A DNA stretch of 64,000 nt from the NCBI GenBank assembly GCA_001662425.1, contig BDDC01000274.1:4107-68106 (forward strand), in the 5' to 3' direction. The stretch comes from Chlamydomonas sphaeroides (taxonomy: Eukaryota > Chlorophyta > Chlorophyceae > Chlamydomonadales > Chlamydomonadaceae). This document shows, piece after piece, positions 35,278-47,616 of this stretch. Every line of letters starts with the position of its first letter. The first letter of the stretch is position 1. The translations under genes were made by a program, and so were the position numbers. The notes below the pieces were generated by a model. It had not been told where the DNA came from and searched no databases. It worked only from the letters and a program-made list of their open reading frames with translations.

Positions 35278-38200
35278 ATGTCGGCGGCCTCTGACCGACA
35301 GCTGGGCAGCGTTGTGTGCTCAGCTGTAAAGGCGAAGGCTGCTGCATTAAAAGCGAAAGACTCGGCGCCCTACCTGGCGGCTGCGGCAGCAATCGCGAGG
35401 GACGGGGTGAGCAGCGCCGAGCGCCCCGATCACCGTACGTCGCATTACGACTATCCTTTGCAACGTTGCGCAGCGTGCCCCGTGCTTGTCGGCGGTGCGA
35501 CATGCGCTCGGGCTCGTCCCAAACCCGCTGCTCCCAATATGTCCCGCAAACGCCCCGCAACCCCGCAACAGGTCTGCGCGCGCTGCGTGCTACGCCTATT
35601 CGGCCACAACGACTTCGACAGCTATGCCCTGCAGCCCGCACCCAAGCCCGCCGATCTGGTCGCAGCGCTAGCGCCCGGCCCGGCGCCAGACGCGCCCTCC
35701 TCATCAGCGCCGCCAGCGCCGGACGCCTGCCCCACCTGCTTCGGCCTACTGCCGCTCCTCTTCGACCCGCAGCCCGAGGAGGAGCCTACCGCCGCAGCCC
35801 CCCACACCGCTTCCTCCCCGCAAACAGTACCCCCCGCTGCCCCTGGCACCAGCCTCGGCGCCGCCGCCGCCACCACCAGCACCACGCCGCCTCCGCCGGG
35901 GCCAGCGATGGACGTGGCGTGGCTGCGGATGCAGCTGCAGGCCATCCCTGGAGCCGCCGGCGCCCGCACCGGCCCCGCCGCCGGCCACCGGCCGCTGACC
36001 GGCCGGCCGTCGGCCGCCGCCATCGCTGCGGAGGTGCGCCGTCAGGCCCAGGAGGGGCCGCCGGACGCGGTCACTCTGCTGGAGGCGGCGGCGCGCAGCG
36101 TCGTCGTCGTCGCGCCGACGGCGGCGGCGGCGATGGCGGAGCCCGAGCCGGGGCCGCTGCTGCCGTTTGCGAGCTTCAGCGTGGAGGTGGCGGCGGCCCC
36201 TGCCGCCAGCGCCGTGCGTGACGTGGCGGCGTGGACGCGGCTGTCGGCGCTGCTGGCCGACGGCGGCGGCGGCGGCGGGGCCAGCGGCAGCTGGCGGGCG
36301 TCCGACGTGGTCCCCCTCATAGCCGTGCTAAGGTGCGGTGGGGTCCGTCGGGCTGGATTGACTGTGGCGGGTCGCGCTTCCTTGCGAGGCATCCCGCGCC
36401 AGGCACGTCCGTCCCGCTCTCGCCCGTGTCCCGTGCTGTGGACGCCGCTTACGTCCGTGCCGCGCCTCTCCATGCCACGTACCCAACACACCAACCCTCG
36501 GGCCGCCGCCCCTCCGCCGCCCGTTAACCCCTCGCAGGCGCTCGCTGCCGGCGGCGCTGCGCCGCCCGGGCGCGCTGGGCCTGCCCCTGGCGGCGCCGCA
36601 GTCCGCTGACATGGCCGTGTCGCTGGCGCTGGTGGATGGCGAGGCGGGGTTGGAGGTGCTGCGGGTGGGTGGCGGTTGGTGGTGGTGATGGTGGTGGGTG
36701 GTGGTGGTGGCATGGCTGGGGCTGCAAGCCTGCCTAGGCAACATATGTAGGTATGCAGCCGAACAAGCGGGGCATGTGTGGAAGACGTGTGTGAGACGAA
36801 CAAGGGACAGGACGGCCGGAGGGCAGGAGCCTAGGTAGGCACGGGAGCGGGGTAGGGCGCCCGCGACCAGCCATGCCAGGCGCTGGTGACTTCGGGGGCG
36901 GGAGGGCAGGAGGGCGGGAGCACGAAGGCCAAGGGCAGGAGCCTGGCTAGACACGTGCCTGCCTGCGCCGGCCCCCTCCTGGTGCAGGTGATGGCGGCCG
37001 ACCGAGCAGACCACTACGCCCGGCGGCAGCAGCAGTGGCAGCGCCAGCACCAGCAGAGCAGGGGGGGCAAGCGCCAGCGCGGCGGCCGCGGCGGCGGCCG
37101 CGGCCACGGCCGCGAGCAGGAGTGGCCGCCGCCGGCGGAGGCGCCCGAGCCGGCGGCGCCGCCGCCCTCGGCGGAGGCCGTGGCGGCGCAGGCGGCGGCG
37201 ATGGCGGCCGAGGTGGAGAGGAGCGTGCGGGAGATGACTGCGGAGCAGGCCGGGTCGTGGGCGGCTGGCATGCCGCGCTCCGTGCTGCAGAAGCTCTTCC
37301 CCTGGCCGCCAGGGGCCGCCGCGGCGGCGCCGCCGCCAGCAGCGGCCGGTACCTCCGGCCCTCCGGCCGCCGCCGCGGCCGCCGGGGAGGTCGCGCCGGC
37401 CCCGGACGCTGGGGCTGGGGCGAAGGCTGCAGGGGTCGTGGCTGCTGCCGCCGGTGACGGTGACGTGGCGATGGCGGAGCCGGAGCCGGGGAGCGCGCCG
37501 GCTGGCTCGGGGACCAGCAGCGCGGCACCCGCGGCGGCGGCGCCGCGGAGTGCGGGCTGGTGGCCCTCGGTGCACGTCCGCGCCAGCCGGCCGCCGGTGC
37601 TGCTGGCAGGGCGGTGAGCGGTGGGGGAAGCGCGCAGCGCGGGGTGCATGGGGGCCTGGCTTGGCCGGCCACCACGACAGGGGCAGCTGCGGCCGCCGCG
37701 CATGATGCTTGGAAGGGCCCGTGAGGGCGCCCCGGCGGCCATAGCCCCCAGGAGGCTAGCCAGTCGCACCTGAACGGTTGGGGCACCTGGAAAGGATGGC
37801 GCACAGAGGCAACTGAACGCGCGGCGGCTGCCAGCCCCCGCGCTGACATCGCACCGGCCCATGCCCTTGCCCCACGCCCCGTCCTCGTCCCTCACCCGTC
37901 CCCTCCCTGCCGCCCCCAGCTACTGCAAGCTGCGGCGCCACATGCCGCAGTGCCCCTGGTTTGACCTGTCCACCGGGCTGCGCATCGGCGGCAGCAGCGT
38001 GCAGGAGGCCATCGAGGGCGGCCTGCTGGCGCTGTTTGGGTCGGCGACCGCCAAGATGGTCACGGGCGGGCGCGAGGACGCCGACGTGCGCATGCTGGGC
38101 GCAGGGCGGCCGTTTGTGCTCGAGGTGCAGGTGCGGCGGTGTTGTGTGCGGAGCTCGTCCGGTCGTTGTGTCATCAGTCATGGGTCATGGCATCATCGTG

Positions 38201-39820
38201 GGTACGGATGTTGTGTGCCGTGTGCGGGAGGCTGTGCCGGAGCTGCCGGTGCGGCGCTTTCGGCGCAGCGCCAGGATGCACTGCGCGGCTGCGGCAACCG
38301 CGTCGTCCCTTGCTGCTGCGGCGCCCCCACGCTGTGTGCCCGCCCCCGCAGGCGCCCCTGCGAGGCTGCCCGGCGCCCGAGCAGCTGCGGCTGGCGGAGC
38401 AGCGCCTGGCTGCCAGCAAATGGTGAGCGGGCAGCGGGCGTGCAGCGTACACATTGCGGGCCATGCGGGGCCCGACCGCGCCCTCCGCGTTGCCCTGGTC
38501 GCCTACCCACCGCTCCCCGCCCTCCTCCGCTATCCGCTGCTGCCTTCGGAACGCTTCCTCTCCCCTCCCCCCTTTCCCCGCTTCCATCCATCCCCTCCCT
38601 TCCTCACCTCCTCCCCAGCGGCGTCACGGTGCAGGGGCTGGCCCCGGTGGGAAAGGCCGCCCTGGACGCGGTCAAGGCCGCCGAGGAGAGCAAGGAGAAG
38701 ACCTACCGCGCGCTGTGCTGGTCGGCACAGCCGCTGAGCGCCGCCCACCTGGCGGCGCTGGTGGCGGCCGGGCGGCTGGAGAGCGGGCAGGACACCCCGG
38801 TGCGGGTGCTGCACCGCCGAGCGGCCAAGGTGCGGGGGAGGAGGGGGAGGGCGAGGGGGAGGGGAAGGGGAAGGGCTGGGTTTGGCACGCTGGGTATGTG
38901 GGCCGTTGCCTGGGCGCGGCTGCTGCACCGCCGCGCGGCCAAGGTGCGGCTGCCAGGGGGAGGGGAAGGGGGAGGGGGAGGGAAGAGGAGAGGGGCTATG
39001 AGGCGGAGCGGCAGAGGGGCCGCGGGCGACAGCCCCCTTCCGATGCGTCCACGACAACGCCCCTCCTTGCGTACACATGAACTCGCGTGGAGCCCTCATA
39101 ACCCAGGCGCTGCAGGCCTCTCCCCTCGACGCGCCTGGACGACCTCCGCATGCCCCGCGGTGCCGTGTCCCCTGCCCGGCCTTGCAGGTGCGGCCGCGAT
39201 GGCTGCAGGTGGAGCGCGCCGAGCTGCTGCCCACGCCTGCGGCGGCCGCCGCGGGAGCGGTCCCCGCGCAGGAGGCAGCGGCCGGGGCCAATGGCGCCGG
39301 CGCCGACGGCAACGGCAAGGCCGAGGCGGCCGCCGAGGCGGCCGCCGCTGCACCGTCGGCGGAGGCGGAGGCGGAGGCGGAGGCGAGCAGCCACTACTTT
39401 GTGATCGACCTGCGGACACAGGTGTGTTCACCTGTCGCCCAAAAGTCCAAAAAGGTTTTGTGATGTGCGGGCGGTCGCTTGGTGCAGCGCAGCGGCGTGG
39501 GTCCCGGGAGCGGCGGTCCTCCCACTCCCTTTTCACCGCCCGCCCCCGACTCCCTCCCCCACTTCCTCCATCCCCAGGCGGGCGCCTACGTCAAGGAGTT
39601 CTGCCACGGCGACTTCGGCCGCTGCAGCCCCAGCCTGGGCGAGGTGCTGGGCCAGATCCGAGACACGGGCACCTTCGTCCCTCCACCTTCCGCCTCGGCC
39701 TCCGCCGCGGCCTCCGCCTCGGCCGGCCCGGGCGGTCCCTCGCCTGCGCCCGGCCGCTGGCTGCATGTGGAGATCGTGCAGCTGGATGTGTTGGACGTGC
39801 ACCTGCAAGACTGGCCGTGA
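35278..39820 (+). CDS. PUS10: tRNA pseudouridine synthase Pus10
   Basis: Nine exons (35278-35406, 35572-36332, 36538-36664, 36988-37613, 37920-38130, 38352-38422, 38619-38829, 39188-39421, 39578-39820) encode about 870 residues. Pus10 makes pseudouridine in the tRNA T-arm (positions 54/55) in archaea and some eukaryotes. The N-terminal accessory part has the paired Cys motifs VCARCVLRLFG and CPTCFGLL. The catalytic half shows LLAGRYCKLRRHMPQCPWF, GREDADVRMLGAGRPFVLE with the catalytic Asp, KTYRALCWSAQPL, VRVLHRRAAK and AGAYVKEFCHGDFGR, and ends LDVLDVHLQDWP as in human PUS10. The first intron was chosen because removing it joins ARDG to VCARC in phase. Low-complexity inserts, especially in exon 4, explain the extra length. 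The seventh intron contains a copy of the exon end with a usable donor. Confidence 0.95.
38921..38949 (+). repeat. copy of the 3' edge of PUS10 exon 7 with donor
   Basis: 28 of 29 bases match 38807-38835, which spans the end of exon 7 and its GTGCGG donor. The copy again reads LHRRAAK followed by GTGCGG, 114 bases further on in the same open frame. Confidence 0.9.
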
Positions 39821-40987
39821 AGGGCTGTGTGGGCGGCATGGGCGGGGCATGGGGGGGCCGTCAGGGCTTGGCGCTAGTGGCGAACAGCATGGGGTGGAGC
39901 AGGGGAGGCCGGAGCCGGCAGCGCTGCGGTCTGGGCGGTGGCGGAGGCTGGCAGGGGGCCAGGAAGCTGGGGTAGCGGGGTCGACGGTGCGGGTTGCGAG
40001 CGACTCGCGGATTGCTAGCGGCAGTACGCGGGGGCATCGTGGGGTCCAGTGAGGTCCAGTGAGGTCCAGTGAGGTCCAAGCGCTGCAGCTCAGGAGGCGC
40101 CTGCTGCCTGCTGCCGTGGCTCTTACTTGCGCAGCCGTGTGTCTGGCGGCTGTCGTCACAGGCTGCGTGACTGGCCGCCCGGGGTGGGTGGCGTCGGCTC
40201 GCATGGTGCAGCTGGGCGGGCGCGCAGGCGCGGTGGGGCATTGCTGGCGTGCAGGGCTGCGTCGGGCAGGAAGCGGCAGGTGGCCGGGGGGACCGGGTCG
40301 CGCGTGGCAGTGCGGCAGCAACACGCACCGCATCGAGTCGTGCCTGCCGCCGTCAACCCCAGAGATCCCCCCTGGCCAATGCCGGCAGCCGGCCCCCGCA
40401 CCGCTCAGCGCCGGCCTCCGCGTCTGGCCTCCACGCCCGCCGCGCGCGCTGCCCACAACATGCGCTCCTGCCTGCGCGCGCCCTTCGCAGCAAGTGTCTC
40501 GGCGCCCCTCAGTGGCACACAGCACCGCTGCTAGACCCCAGCCCTGTCTGCCTGCCTGCCGCGGCCCCGGCTCCAAAAACCCGATGAAGTACTGCCGAGT
40601 ACGCCAGTCCTGCCGCGACCCCAGATGGACGGCCGCGTGATACGGAACCGCCAGCCTGCTGGCCGCCCTCCCTATATATCCGCCCTCACGCAATGGGCGC
40701 CCACCGACTCGCACGGCCCCACTCGTGCACCGCTACATACTACACACCCTATCTACCCACAGCCGAGCCTCCTCGGCCATACGTCGCACCCCGCACCCGG
40801 CACTAGACGCATGTGACCGCGGCAGTCCCGCCGCTCCCGCCCCTGCACAACCCCGCCGCTACACGGACCGCAGCCGCAGCCACAGCCGTGTTGGGTGCCG
40901 CCTTGGATGCAGCTGGCAGCCTCCACCGGGCCCTTGGGTGGCGCCTCCGTTGGAGTTGACCTGCGCCCCCCGGGTACCTGGTCGCCC
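39821..40987. other. convergent 3' region of PUS10 and penta-EF-hand genes
   Basis: No gene was seen. The region should hold both 3' UTRs. It contains a decamer array at 40041-40078 and a TATATAT run near 40673 with no gene oriented to use it. Confidence 0.45.
40041..40078 (+). repeat. decamer tandem array (GAGGTCCAGT)
   Basis: About four copies of GAGGTCCAGT, the first and last imperfect, in the PUS10 3' region. Confidence 0.9.
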
Positions 40988-42815
40988 TCAGATGGAGTTG
41001 ACCGCGGCGTACAGGAACTGCTCGTAGTTGAGGTGCACCAGGCCGGTGCCGGAGGCGTCAAAGGCCTTGAAGCTGGCGGTGGAGGAGCGCAGGAAGAGCG
41101 TCATGGCTAGGAACTCCTGGGGATGCGGGGGAGGCAGCGGGGATTGCAGGCCAGGGTTTGAGGCACAGTGCCGTCGACGAGCCGCAGTGGGGTTGCCGGG
41201 GAGGAGAAGCACGCCGGCACGGACCAACGGGACGATGAAGCCGTCCTTCCGTCCCAGACTCTCATGGCAGGTACCGAGAGCACGCCCAGGCCGGCCAGGC
41301 CCCGCCACATGTGCCCACCTGCAGCCCCATGCTGCCGCTCCTGAGCGGGTCAAAGCGGTCAAAGATGGCCTTCTGCACTTTGGGCTCCATCTTATAACCT
41401 GGCGGTAGGCGGCGGGAGCGGGCGACGGGAGGTACGTTGCGAGCGCAGCGACCATAGGAATCAAACAAGCGTGCGATGCCTTCGCTTGTTGCAATGGCTC
41501 GAGCATGCTGCCCAAACCCGAGGCCCACCCGGCCCGCGGCCCGCGGCCCCCGTCCCCCTGTCAGCGCCTTCGGGCCCGCCCACCCTGCTGCGCCAGCGCG
41601 CGCGCCACCGCCGCCTGCGGCACCCTGTTGCTGCTGCGGTCGGGGCCGCAGCCCTCGAACTGCTCCTGCACCGCCGCCAGGAAGGCGTGCAGGCGCTCGA
41701 ACTCGGACAGCGTCAGCGCGCCGGAGCCGGAGCGGTCCACCTGGCTGCGAGGCGCATCGGGGTGGATGGGAAGGGGAGGGAGGGGAGGGGAGGGTTGGGG
41801 AAAACACATGTGCCCCGCATGTGTACCGGCTTGACGAGGGGGTGGGGCGGAGCAGTCCACCGACCTGGCTGCGGAGGCAGGGGCGGGGGGCAGAGGGGGT
41901 GGCAGCGGGGGCAGGAAGGGCAGTAGGTGTGAGGTGGGGAGGGGAGGGGAGGCTGCTGGCGCATGCACTGTAGGGCAGGAGGCCAGCGAAGGTGAGAGGG
42001 GGGCCGAGCTCGAATGCCCGAGCGAGGAAGGGTGCCGAGGTGCTGACAAGGTACCGGCTGCCGAGCCTTCCCCCCTAGCTCTGTATTCATTCTCATCACA
42101 CAAACCAGCTCTGTACGCTTCAGATTCTTGGCTGAAGATCGGTGGGCGGAGCCGAACGTCGCTCTTGTTTCAGGTTTTCTCTACAAAGCGCCGTTGTAGT
42201 TCCCACCGTATGATGGAGGCGACGGTGCCCAGCGAGAAGTGCAGGTTGCCCTCGGCCAGCGCCGCCTGCAGCTCTGTCGCTGTGATGGCGCCGCTGCGGT
42301 CCCTGTCCACCGCGTCAAACCACTGCGGTGTTGGGGAGGAGGAGGAGGGGTAAGGAGGAGCAGGGGCACGGAGAGGAGCATGAGGGTGGGGAAAGGCGGA
42401 CGCAGGCGCGCACAAGTTGAGCCGGAGCGTGAGCGCGACTTGGGCAGCGCAGGAGGAGGGGGAGGAGGGCGGAAGGAGCCGCGGGGCAGGAGGGGGGTCG
42501 TGGTGCTGGTTCAGGGCGATGGTTGGTTGGTTGAGGGCGGGCAAGCATGCGTGTGGCCGCTTGGGAAGTGGCGGAGGTTTGGTAGGGGGCGCCGAGCGAA
42601 GGCCACGGTCGCCGCAATGCAAAGCCAAGGCCCCGATGAAGCGCGCGTTGCAGCGCGCAGTGGCAGAGCTTAATGGCGTCACGGCCGCGTGGGTCGGGGG
42701 TCGAACATGGTCACACCTTGCGAAGGCTGTCCTGATCGATGCGCGGCTGCTGCGTGTGCTGTTGCGGGGCGGCGGGCGCCTGGCGCTCCTGCGCATGTCG
42801 GTGTAGCGGCCACAT
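40988..42815 (-). CDS. penta-EF-hand calcium-binding protein (ALG-2/peflin type)
   Basis: Five exons (42815-42717, 42322-42207, 41744-41584, 41398-41319, 41116-40988) encode 194 residues, the normal size. EF1 has a canonical loop (DRDRSGAITATE) after WFDAV. EF2 is also canonical (DRSGSGALTLSE). EF3 (GPDRSSNRVPQ) and EF4 (DPLRSGSMGLQE) have lost several ligands. The C-terminal EF5 (DASGTGLVHLNY then EQFLYAAV) has the degenerate form used for dimerisation in this family. Such proteins are Ca2+-dependent adaptors in membrane repair, trafficking and signalling. The short N-terminus is Gln/Pro-rich, like the flexible N-terminus of peflin-type proteins. The gene shares a short upstream region with the MYND gene. 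Confidence 0.88.
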
Positions 42816-43087
42816 CCTGACCCGCGGGTTGGGACCGGTGCGCTGGCGCTGCAATGTCGCTCTGCAGGCTGGCGCTAAGGTATGGTGGCTTTGTTGGCAA
42901 TCCGCAGTTCGCGAGGCAGGCTGGCCTGGCCGGGGACGCCTGGCGAGATGTTGCGAGTGGATGCTGAGCAGGGGAAGGAACCTGGTAGTTGCGGGGTCTG
43001 GGGACTTTCTTGTTGCAGACAATTTAGGTAAATGTTGGTAAGAGAAAGGTGTGGATCTCGACATAGAATGCAGCTCGCAGGGGTGAC
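42816..43087. promoter_or_regulatory. shared upstream region of EF-hand and MYND genes
   Basis: Start codons face apart across 272 bases, the shortest divergent spacing in the window. The segment is relatively AT-rich near 43000-43070. Confidence 0.5.
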
Positions 43088-46000
43088 ATGGCTGTCCGGC
43101 AGCTCGCTATGACGCGCATGCAGCCCGACGGCGAACCGCTGCCCGATGCTCGCCGGTTTTACGTGGCCGCCGTGAGCCTCCACGGCAAGCAACTGCGTGA
43201 GCTGGCGCAACTGGTTGGCGAGCAGGACTCAGAACAGGGCGCAGAGCGCCTCGCGGACGCCCGCGACGTCGCCGAGCTGTCCGCCATCATGCTGCCAGGG
43301 CTGGAGGGCGGCGTCCAGGACACGCCCTTCCCTCCGCTGCGCTTGCACATCGAGAACGCTCTGCTTCGCGGGGATTTGCTCGCAGCCGCCGCCCGGCTAT
43401 TCGCGGCCTGCAGCGGCGCACCGCAGCCCAGCTCAGCCCAGCAGCCGGCGGGCACTCCCACAGGCCGGCAGGCAGCGCCAGGGCCCGCCGGGCCCTCGGG
43501 GAGCTCCGCTGACGCCTTGAGGCTCATCCAGTCCACGTCGCAGGCCATGGCTGTGACCCTCCACAGCTTGAGGTAAGACAGAGCCTGGGCGCTCTACAGG
43601 CAGGGCACCTAGGCAGGCATGTCACCGCGCACCGCCCCAGCCAACGAGTTGCTTTGCTCGCTGTGCTCGGCTGCCCTTGCCTCCTCCTCCGTCCCCAGCC
43701 GCCTCACCAACTGCTGCACCCATGACCGCGGCCTCTACGCGGAGCTGCTGGCCCGCCTCGAGTCCAGCGCACTGCTGGAGCACGCGTGAGTAGTGACCGC
43801 CTACCACATACCGAGACTTGCGTGCACGAGCCGCGCAGCAGCCACGCAATGACGACGCGCCCATCCTTACCGGTACCCTTGGTATGTTAAAGGCTTCGCT
43901 TTACTTCAATAACCTTTTTTTCCTTGCCTCGCCGCCGCAGGGCCGGCGCTTGCCTGGCTCTGCGGCAGCGCACCGTCGCCGCCGGGGCAGCTGCCGCGGG
44001 CGTTGTCGCGGACGTGGACAAGGCGATCCTGATTTTCGCCGGCGTCGTACTCAGCAAGATGATAAACAGCGATGACGTCTCCATTGAGCTGCTGCGGCCA
44101 CGGCCGTGGGAGTTCGGCAAGCTGGAGCTGGACCGCCAGGACATCGCCGTCCGCAAGTCCGTGCAGGCGGCCATCCCCGTGGTGAGACCGTACGCAGTAG
44201 TGTATAGTGGCCCGGTCGGCCACACCATGCGGGTAGGCATGGGGGCCGAGCGACCCCGGCCGACATCGTCGTTGTCTTGGCGTGCGCACCTTGAGGGGAG
44301 TAGAGCTTGCGGAGGGCTGGGCTGGGCTGGGCTTTGCCCCTGCCTTATCCCTGTCCGGTCCGGTCCTCTCCCCATTCTGATGGGGGCAGCACTTACCTTG
44401 CGCTCGTCGCTGCGCGCCTGTGCCTCGCGGCCGCAGCTCCGCCGGCTCTTCGGCGGCCGCCGGCTGCAGGTCTGGCTTGGCGCGGAGCTCACCGGCTGGG
44501 CCGGCCAGGGCCAGGGCCCCAGCCGCAACGTGCCCGACGGAAGCGCCGACGCCGTCGGCGCCATGGACGCGGTCCTCATTGCCGCCACCCGCCGCCGGCG
44601 CCGCCGACCGTCTGCGGCCCCCAGCCGTACCCGTGCATTTCGAAGCCTCCCACCTCTGCGGCGCCGCTGTCGTCAGCCCCAGACCCGGCTTCCGCGCACA
44701 GCTCGCCCTTCAAGCCGTGCCAGGCGTTTGACATCCTGCACGGCGCGCTGGCGCGCGCGCTGCAGGCGCCGCGCCCAAGCTGGGCCGGCATCAGCCCCTC
44801 GCTGCAGCTGCTGCTGCGGCTGGCGCTGGAGCTGCGCCCGGGCGCTGCGGCCGCGCGGCTGCCGAGGCTGTGGCAGACGATTGCCGCGGCGCTGCGGTGC
44901 GAGCACGCGTGCGAGGGCGTGTTCGAGGGCACGTTCCAGCTGGTCAGCCTGCTGCTGATGCTCGAGCTGCCCGACGGCGCCCTGCAAGCGGCGGCGGCCC
45001 GGCCAGGCGCGGAGCTGCCATCCGAGCCGGCCGCGTGCCCGCTCAGCCTGCGCTGCGCACTGGCGGCCCGCTTCGTGCCCGCGGTGGAGGCGCTGCTGCG
45101 CCGCCTCGCTGCCCAGGTTACGCCGGATGCCGCCACGTTCTGCCTCTTCGCCGTCAACGCGCTGCTGCGCTTTTCGGGCGTGTGGCCCGCGCTGCTGGCG
45201 CACGGCCCGGCGCGCCAGGTGGCGTCGCTCATCGTCACGCTGAGGAAGGCGATTGACGTGGCCCTGGACGGAGTCGACCCCCTCAAGCTCATCAGCGCCG
45301 GGATCATGTGCAAAATGGCAGAAGGCCTGCCGTCTGGGCTTTCTTTCGCCCGCTTGGTCGGCCTGGCCTACCTCACGGCGCTGCTGGAGCAGGCTGCCGC
45401 GGCTATGCAGCTGCGCGGGCCGGACCCGAGCTCGGCAAGTGCTGCGGGCACGTGTGGCATGCCGGCTGCGCGCACCGCGCCAGACCCGCTGCCCCTCAAC
45501 AACTGCATGGAGGCGGGCGCGGCCCGAGGGCAGCTGGACTGGCTGCTGCGCGCCGGCGGCCGGCCACAGCCCGGCTCTGCGGCCGCTGCGCAGCAGGTCG
45601 AGCTGGCTGCCTTCGCCGCGCACCAATGGCTGCCCGCCGCAACCGACGTCGAGTGCAACGTTGCGTGGCCCTGGTCCGTCGCCGCGCGCGCAGAGGCCCT
45701 GCTGTGGGCGCGGGCCGCGCTGCGGCAGCTGGCGCTGCAGCTGCTGCTGCAGCCGCAGCACCACGCCGCGGCCGCCGGCAGCGCGGGCCGGGGCGCCTTG
45801 TCGGCGTCAGGGGACCGCACCACCTGGCTGCACTTCCTGCTGCGCCACCTGCAGCTGCCGCGGCGCGCCTGCAGCATGGTCCGCAGCCGCGGTCAGTTCT
45901 CGGCCCCGGAACCGCTAGTGAGCGCGGTCCTGGTGCCCGCAGCGGTGGACGTGCTGGAGGCGCTGGTGGTGCTGGCGCCAGCGCACATGGCCCCGTGGCT

Positions 46001-46469
46001 CAGGCGGAACGGGGATGACGGCGGCGGCAACCTCAGCCCCTGCGTGCTGGTCCTCGACCGGGGCGTGGAGGAGCTGCTGCTGCGCCTTGGCAAGCACCAC
46101 CTGTTTGCGGCGCTGGCGGAGCTGGCGCGCGCGGAACGCGGCACGGGGTGCCAAGCGCTGCAGCAGCACCTGGCGCTGCACGTCGCGCAGGGCTGGGGCG
46201 GCTCGGCGGCGGCGGCCGCCATGTTCGACGTGCCGCCCCCGCCCGAGCGCCGCGGCAGCGTGGCCGCGTCGGTGCTGTGCGTTAACCCGGCCTGCGCCGT
46301 GCTCGGCGGCGCCAGCGAGGCGGCCAAGCCGCTGCGGGTGTGCAAGCGGTGCGGCGTGGCGGCCTACTGCTGCGGCGCCTGCCAGCTGGAGCACTGGCAC
46401 ATGGGGCACGACGAGTACTGTGTGGGGCTGGCGGTTGCGAAGGCAGTGCAGGCGCGGCCGGCGGCGTGA
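43088..46469 (+). CDS. MYND-finger protein, large helical N-terminal region
   Basis: Exons 43088-43572, 43699-43785 and 43941-44181 join in phase, and the last exon is 44724-46469. Between 44182 and 44724 another exon (from about 44438, reading LRRLFGGRRLQVWLGAELTG) is likely, but its donor could not be fixed. The C-terminus carries a MYND zinc finger: CVNPAC, CKRC, YCCGACQ and WHMGHDEYC. MYND fingers bind proline-rich peptides in transcriptional or chromatin partners. The ~900-residue remainder is predicted helical (for example SWAGISPSLQLLLRLALELR, FAVNALLRFSGVWPALLAHG) with no recognised catalytic motif; no SET domain was seen. Green algae have many MYND proteins of this architecture with unknown roles. 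GC3 bias is very strong in the last exon, supporting real coding. Confidence 0.83.
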
Positions 46470-47611
46470 GGCGAGGTGAACACCAGGGCCAGGACGCGCG
46501 GACGGCGGCGCGGCGGTAGGCGCGGATTGCAGTAGCAGGTCATGTCGCTGCGTCGTGCTACCTAGCCAGCAGCACCTCTGAGGCGCCAGCGCTTTCTTGT
46601 GTGTCATGTTCTGCTGAGCGGTGCGCCTGTACACCAGAACACCAATCGCACGTGCGAGCGGCGCGCTCGCGCTGCACCTGGGTGGTGGCGCGTTGGGGCG
46701 CTAGCCCCCCGCGTATGGCTGGGGGCGCCCGAGCGGGCGGGCGGGAGTTGCGGGAGCATGCCATCACCCGACAACAGGGTGATGACATGCACCCGACAAC
46801 ACCTCCAACACCTCCAGACGGCAACATACATCCGCGCTTTCGGCAATAGAGGAAAGGTCGTTGGCACGGTGCAGGTGTTGGCGAACACGGCTGTCTCGAA
46901 GCTCGAGAAAAGGTTTTGAGCTGAGGGCGGGCTGGCGCACTGCGGGCTGGGCCGGGCGCGGCCGGACGGTTGGAGCTACACGATTGACGATTGGTTTTAG
47001 CCGCGCGACCTCGGGTCCACTGCGCCCAGGGTCCGCACACGCGTTGGTGTGGGCTCTTGCGTTTTGTGTTGGGCAGAGGCATGCGTCAGTGCGGGTGCGC
47101 CGCGCACGCTTGTACTGGAAACAGCGGGCGTATCGCTGGGGGGGAGGGGGCACGAGCGCCTGGCGCTCCTTCGGAGCTCAGTTGAGCAACACGTTACCGG
47201 CAGTGCGGCATGGGTTTCTGCGATGCGCGCGGAGGCGGTTGGCTGCCGCGGGTGGGTCGCGGCATGGGCGACGGTCTGCTCAACGCGCGGCAGGCCGGCC
47301 TAGCCGGGGTTGTCTGGCCATGTCCGGTGCAGATGTGGGCGCACGTGCAGATGTGGGCCGTACGGTCATCGGGACAGGGATCGTTGGTGGGGGTGAACGG
47401 GTGTGCGGTTTTGTGTGTCGGCGCCGCACTGCATAATTGCAAGCGGAGGCCGCAGTGACTGCGGGTACCGCCAGGTACAGAGTCTCGTAGGGGATCGATT
47501 GTGTTGCTGGCGTAAGACTAGGCTGGACTGCTTGGCATTGGGAGAGGTGGAGGATGTATTGGCTGGCTTACATGACATGCATGCCTGTGGGCGTGTGGCG
47601 GTCTGGGGTAA

Positions 47612-47616
47612 TGTAA
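47612..47616 (+). terminator. putative TGTAA poly(A) signal for the MYND gene
   Basis: This is the first TGTAA noticed after the MYND stop codon. At 1143 bases the 3' UTR would be long, so confidence is low. Confidence 0.25.

Noticed and set aside
34767..35294. Plus-strand frame with MSIEAKYNAIHRALALASAV near 34909
   Set aside because: It lacks the strong GC3 bias and splice context of genuine genes here, and lies in the divergent upstream region. It is kept as intergenic.
37861..39975. Plus-strand frame of 704 codons reading through PUS10 exons and introns
   Set aside because: It contains real exon segments but also intron sequence with clear splice sites, and conserved PUS10 blocks change frame along it.
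46558..47153. Minus-strand frames downstream of the MYND gene
   Set aside because: Low-complexity or random-looking protein with no start context, no exon structure and no recognisable motif.
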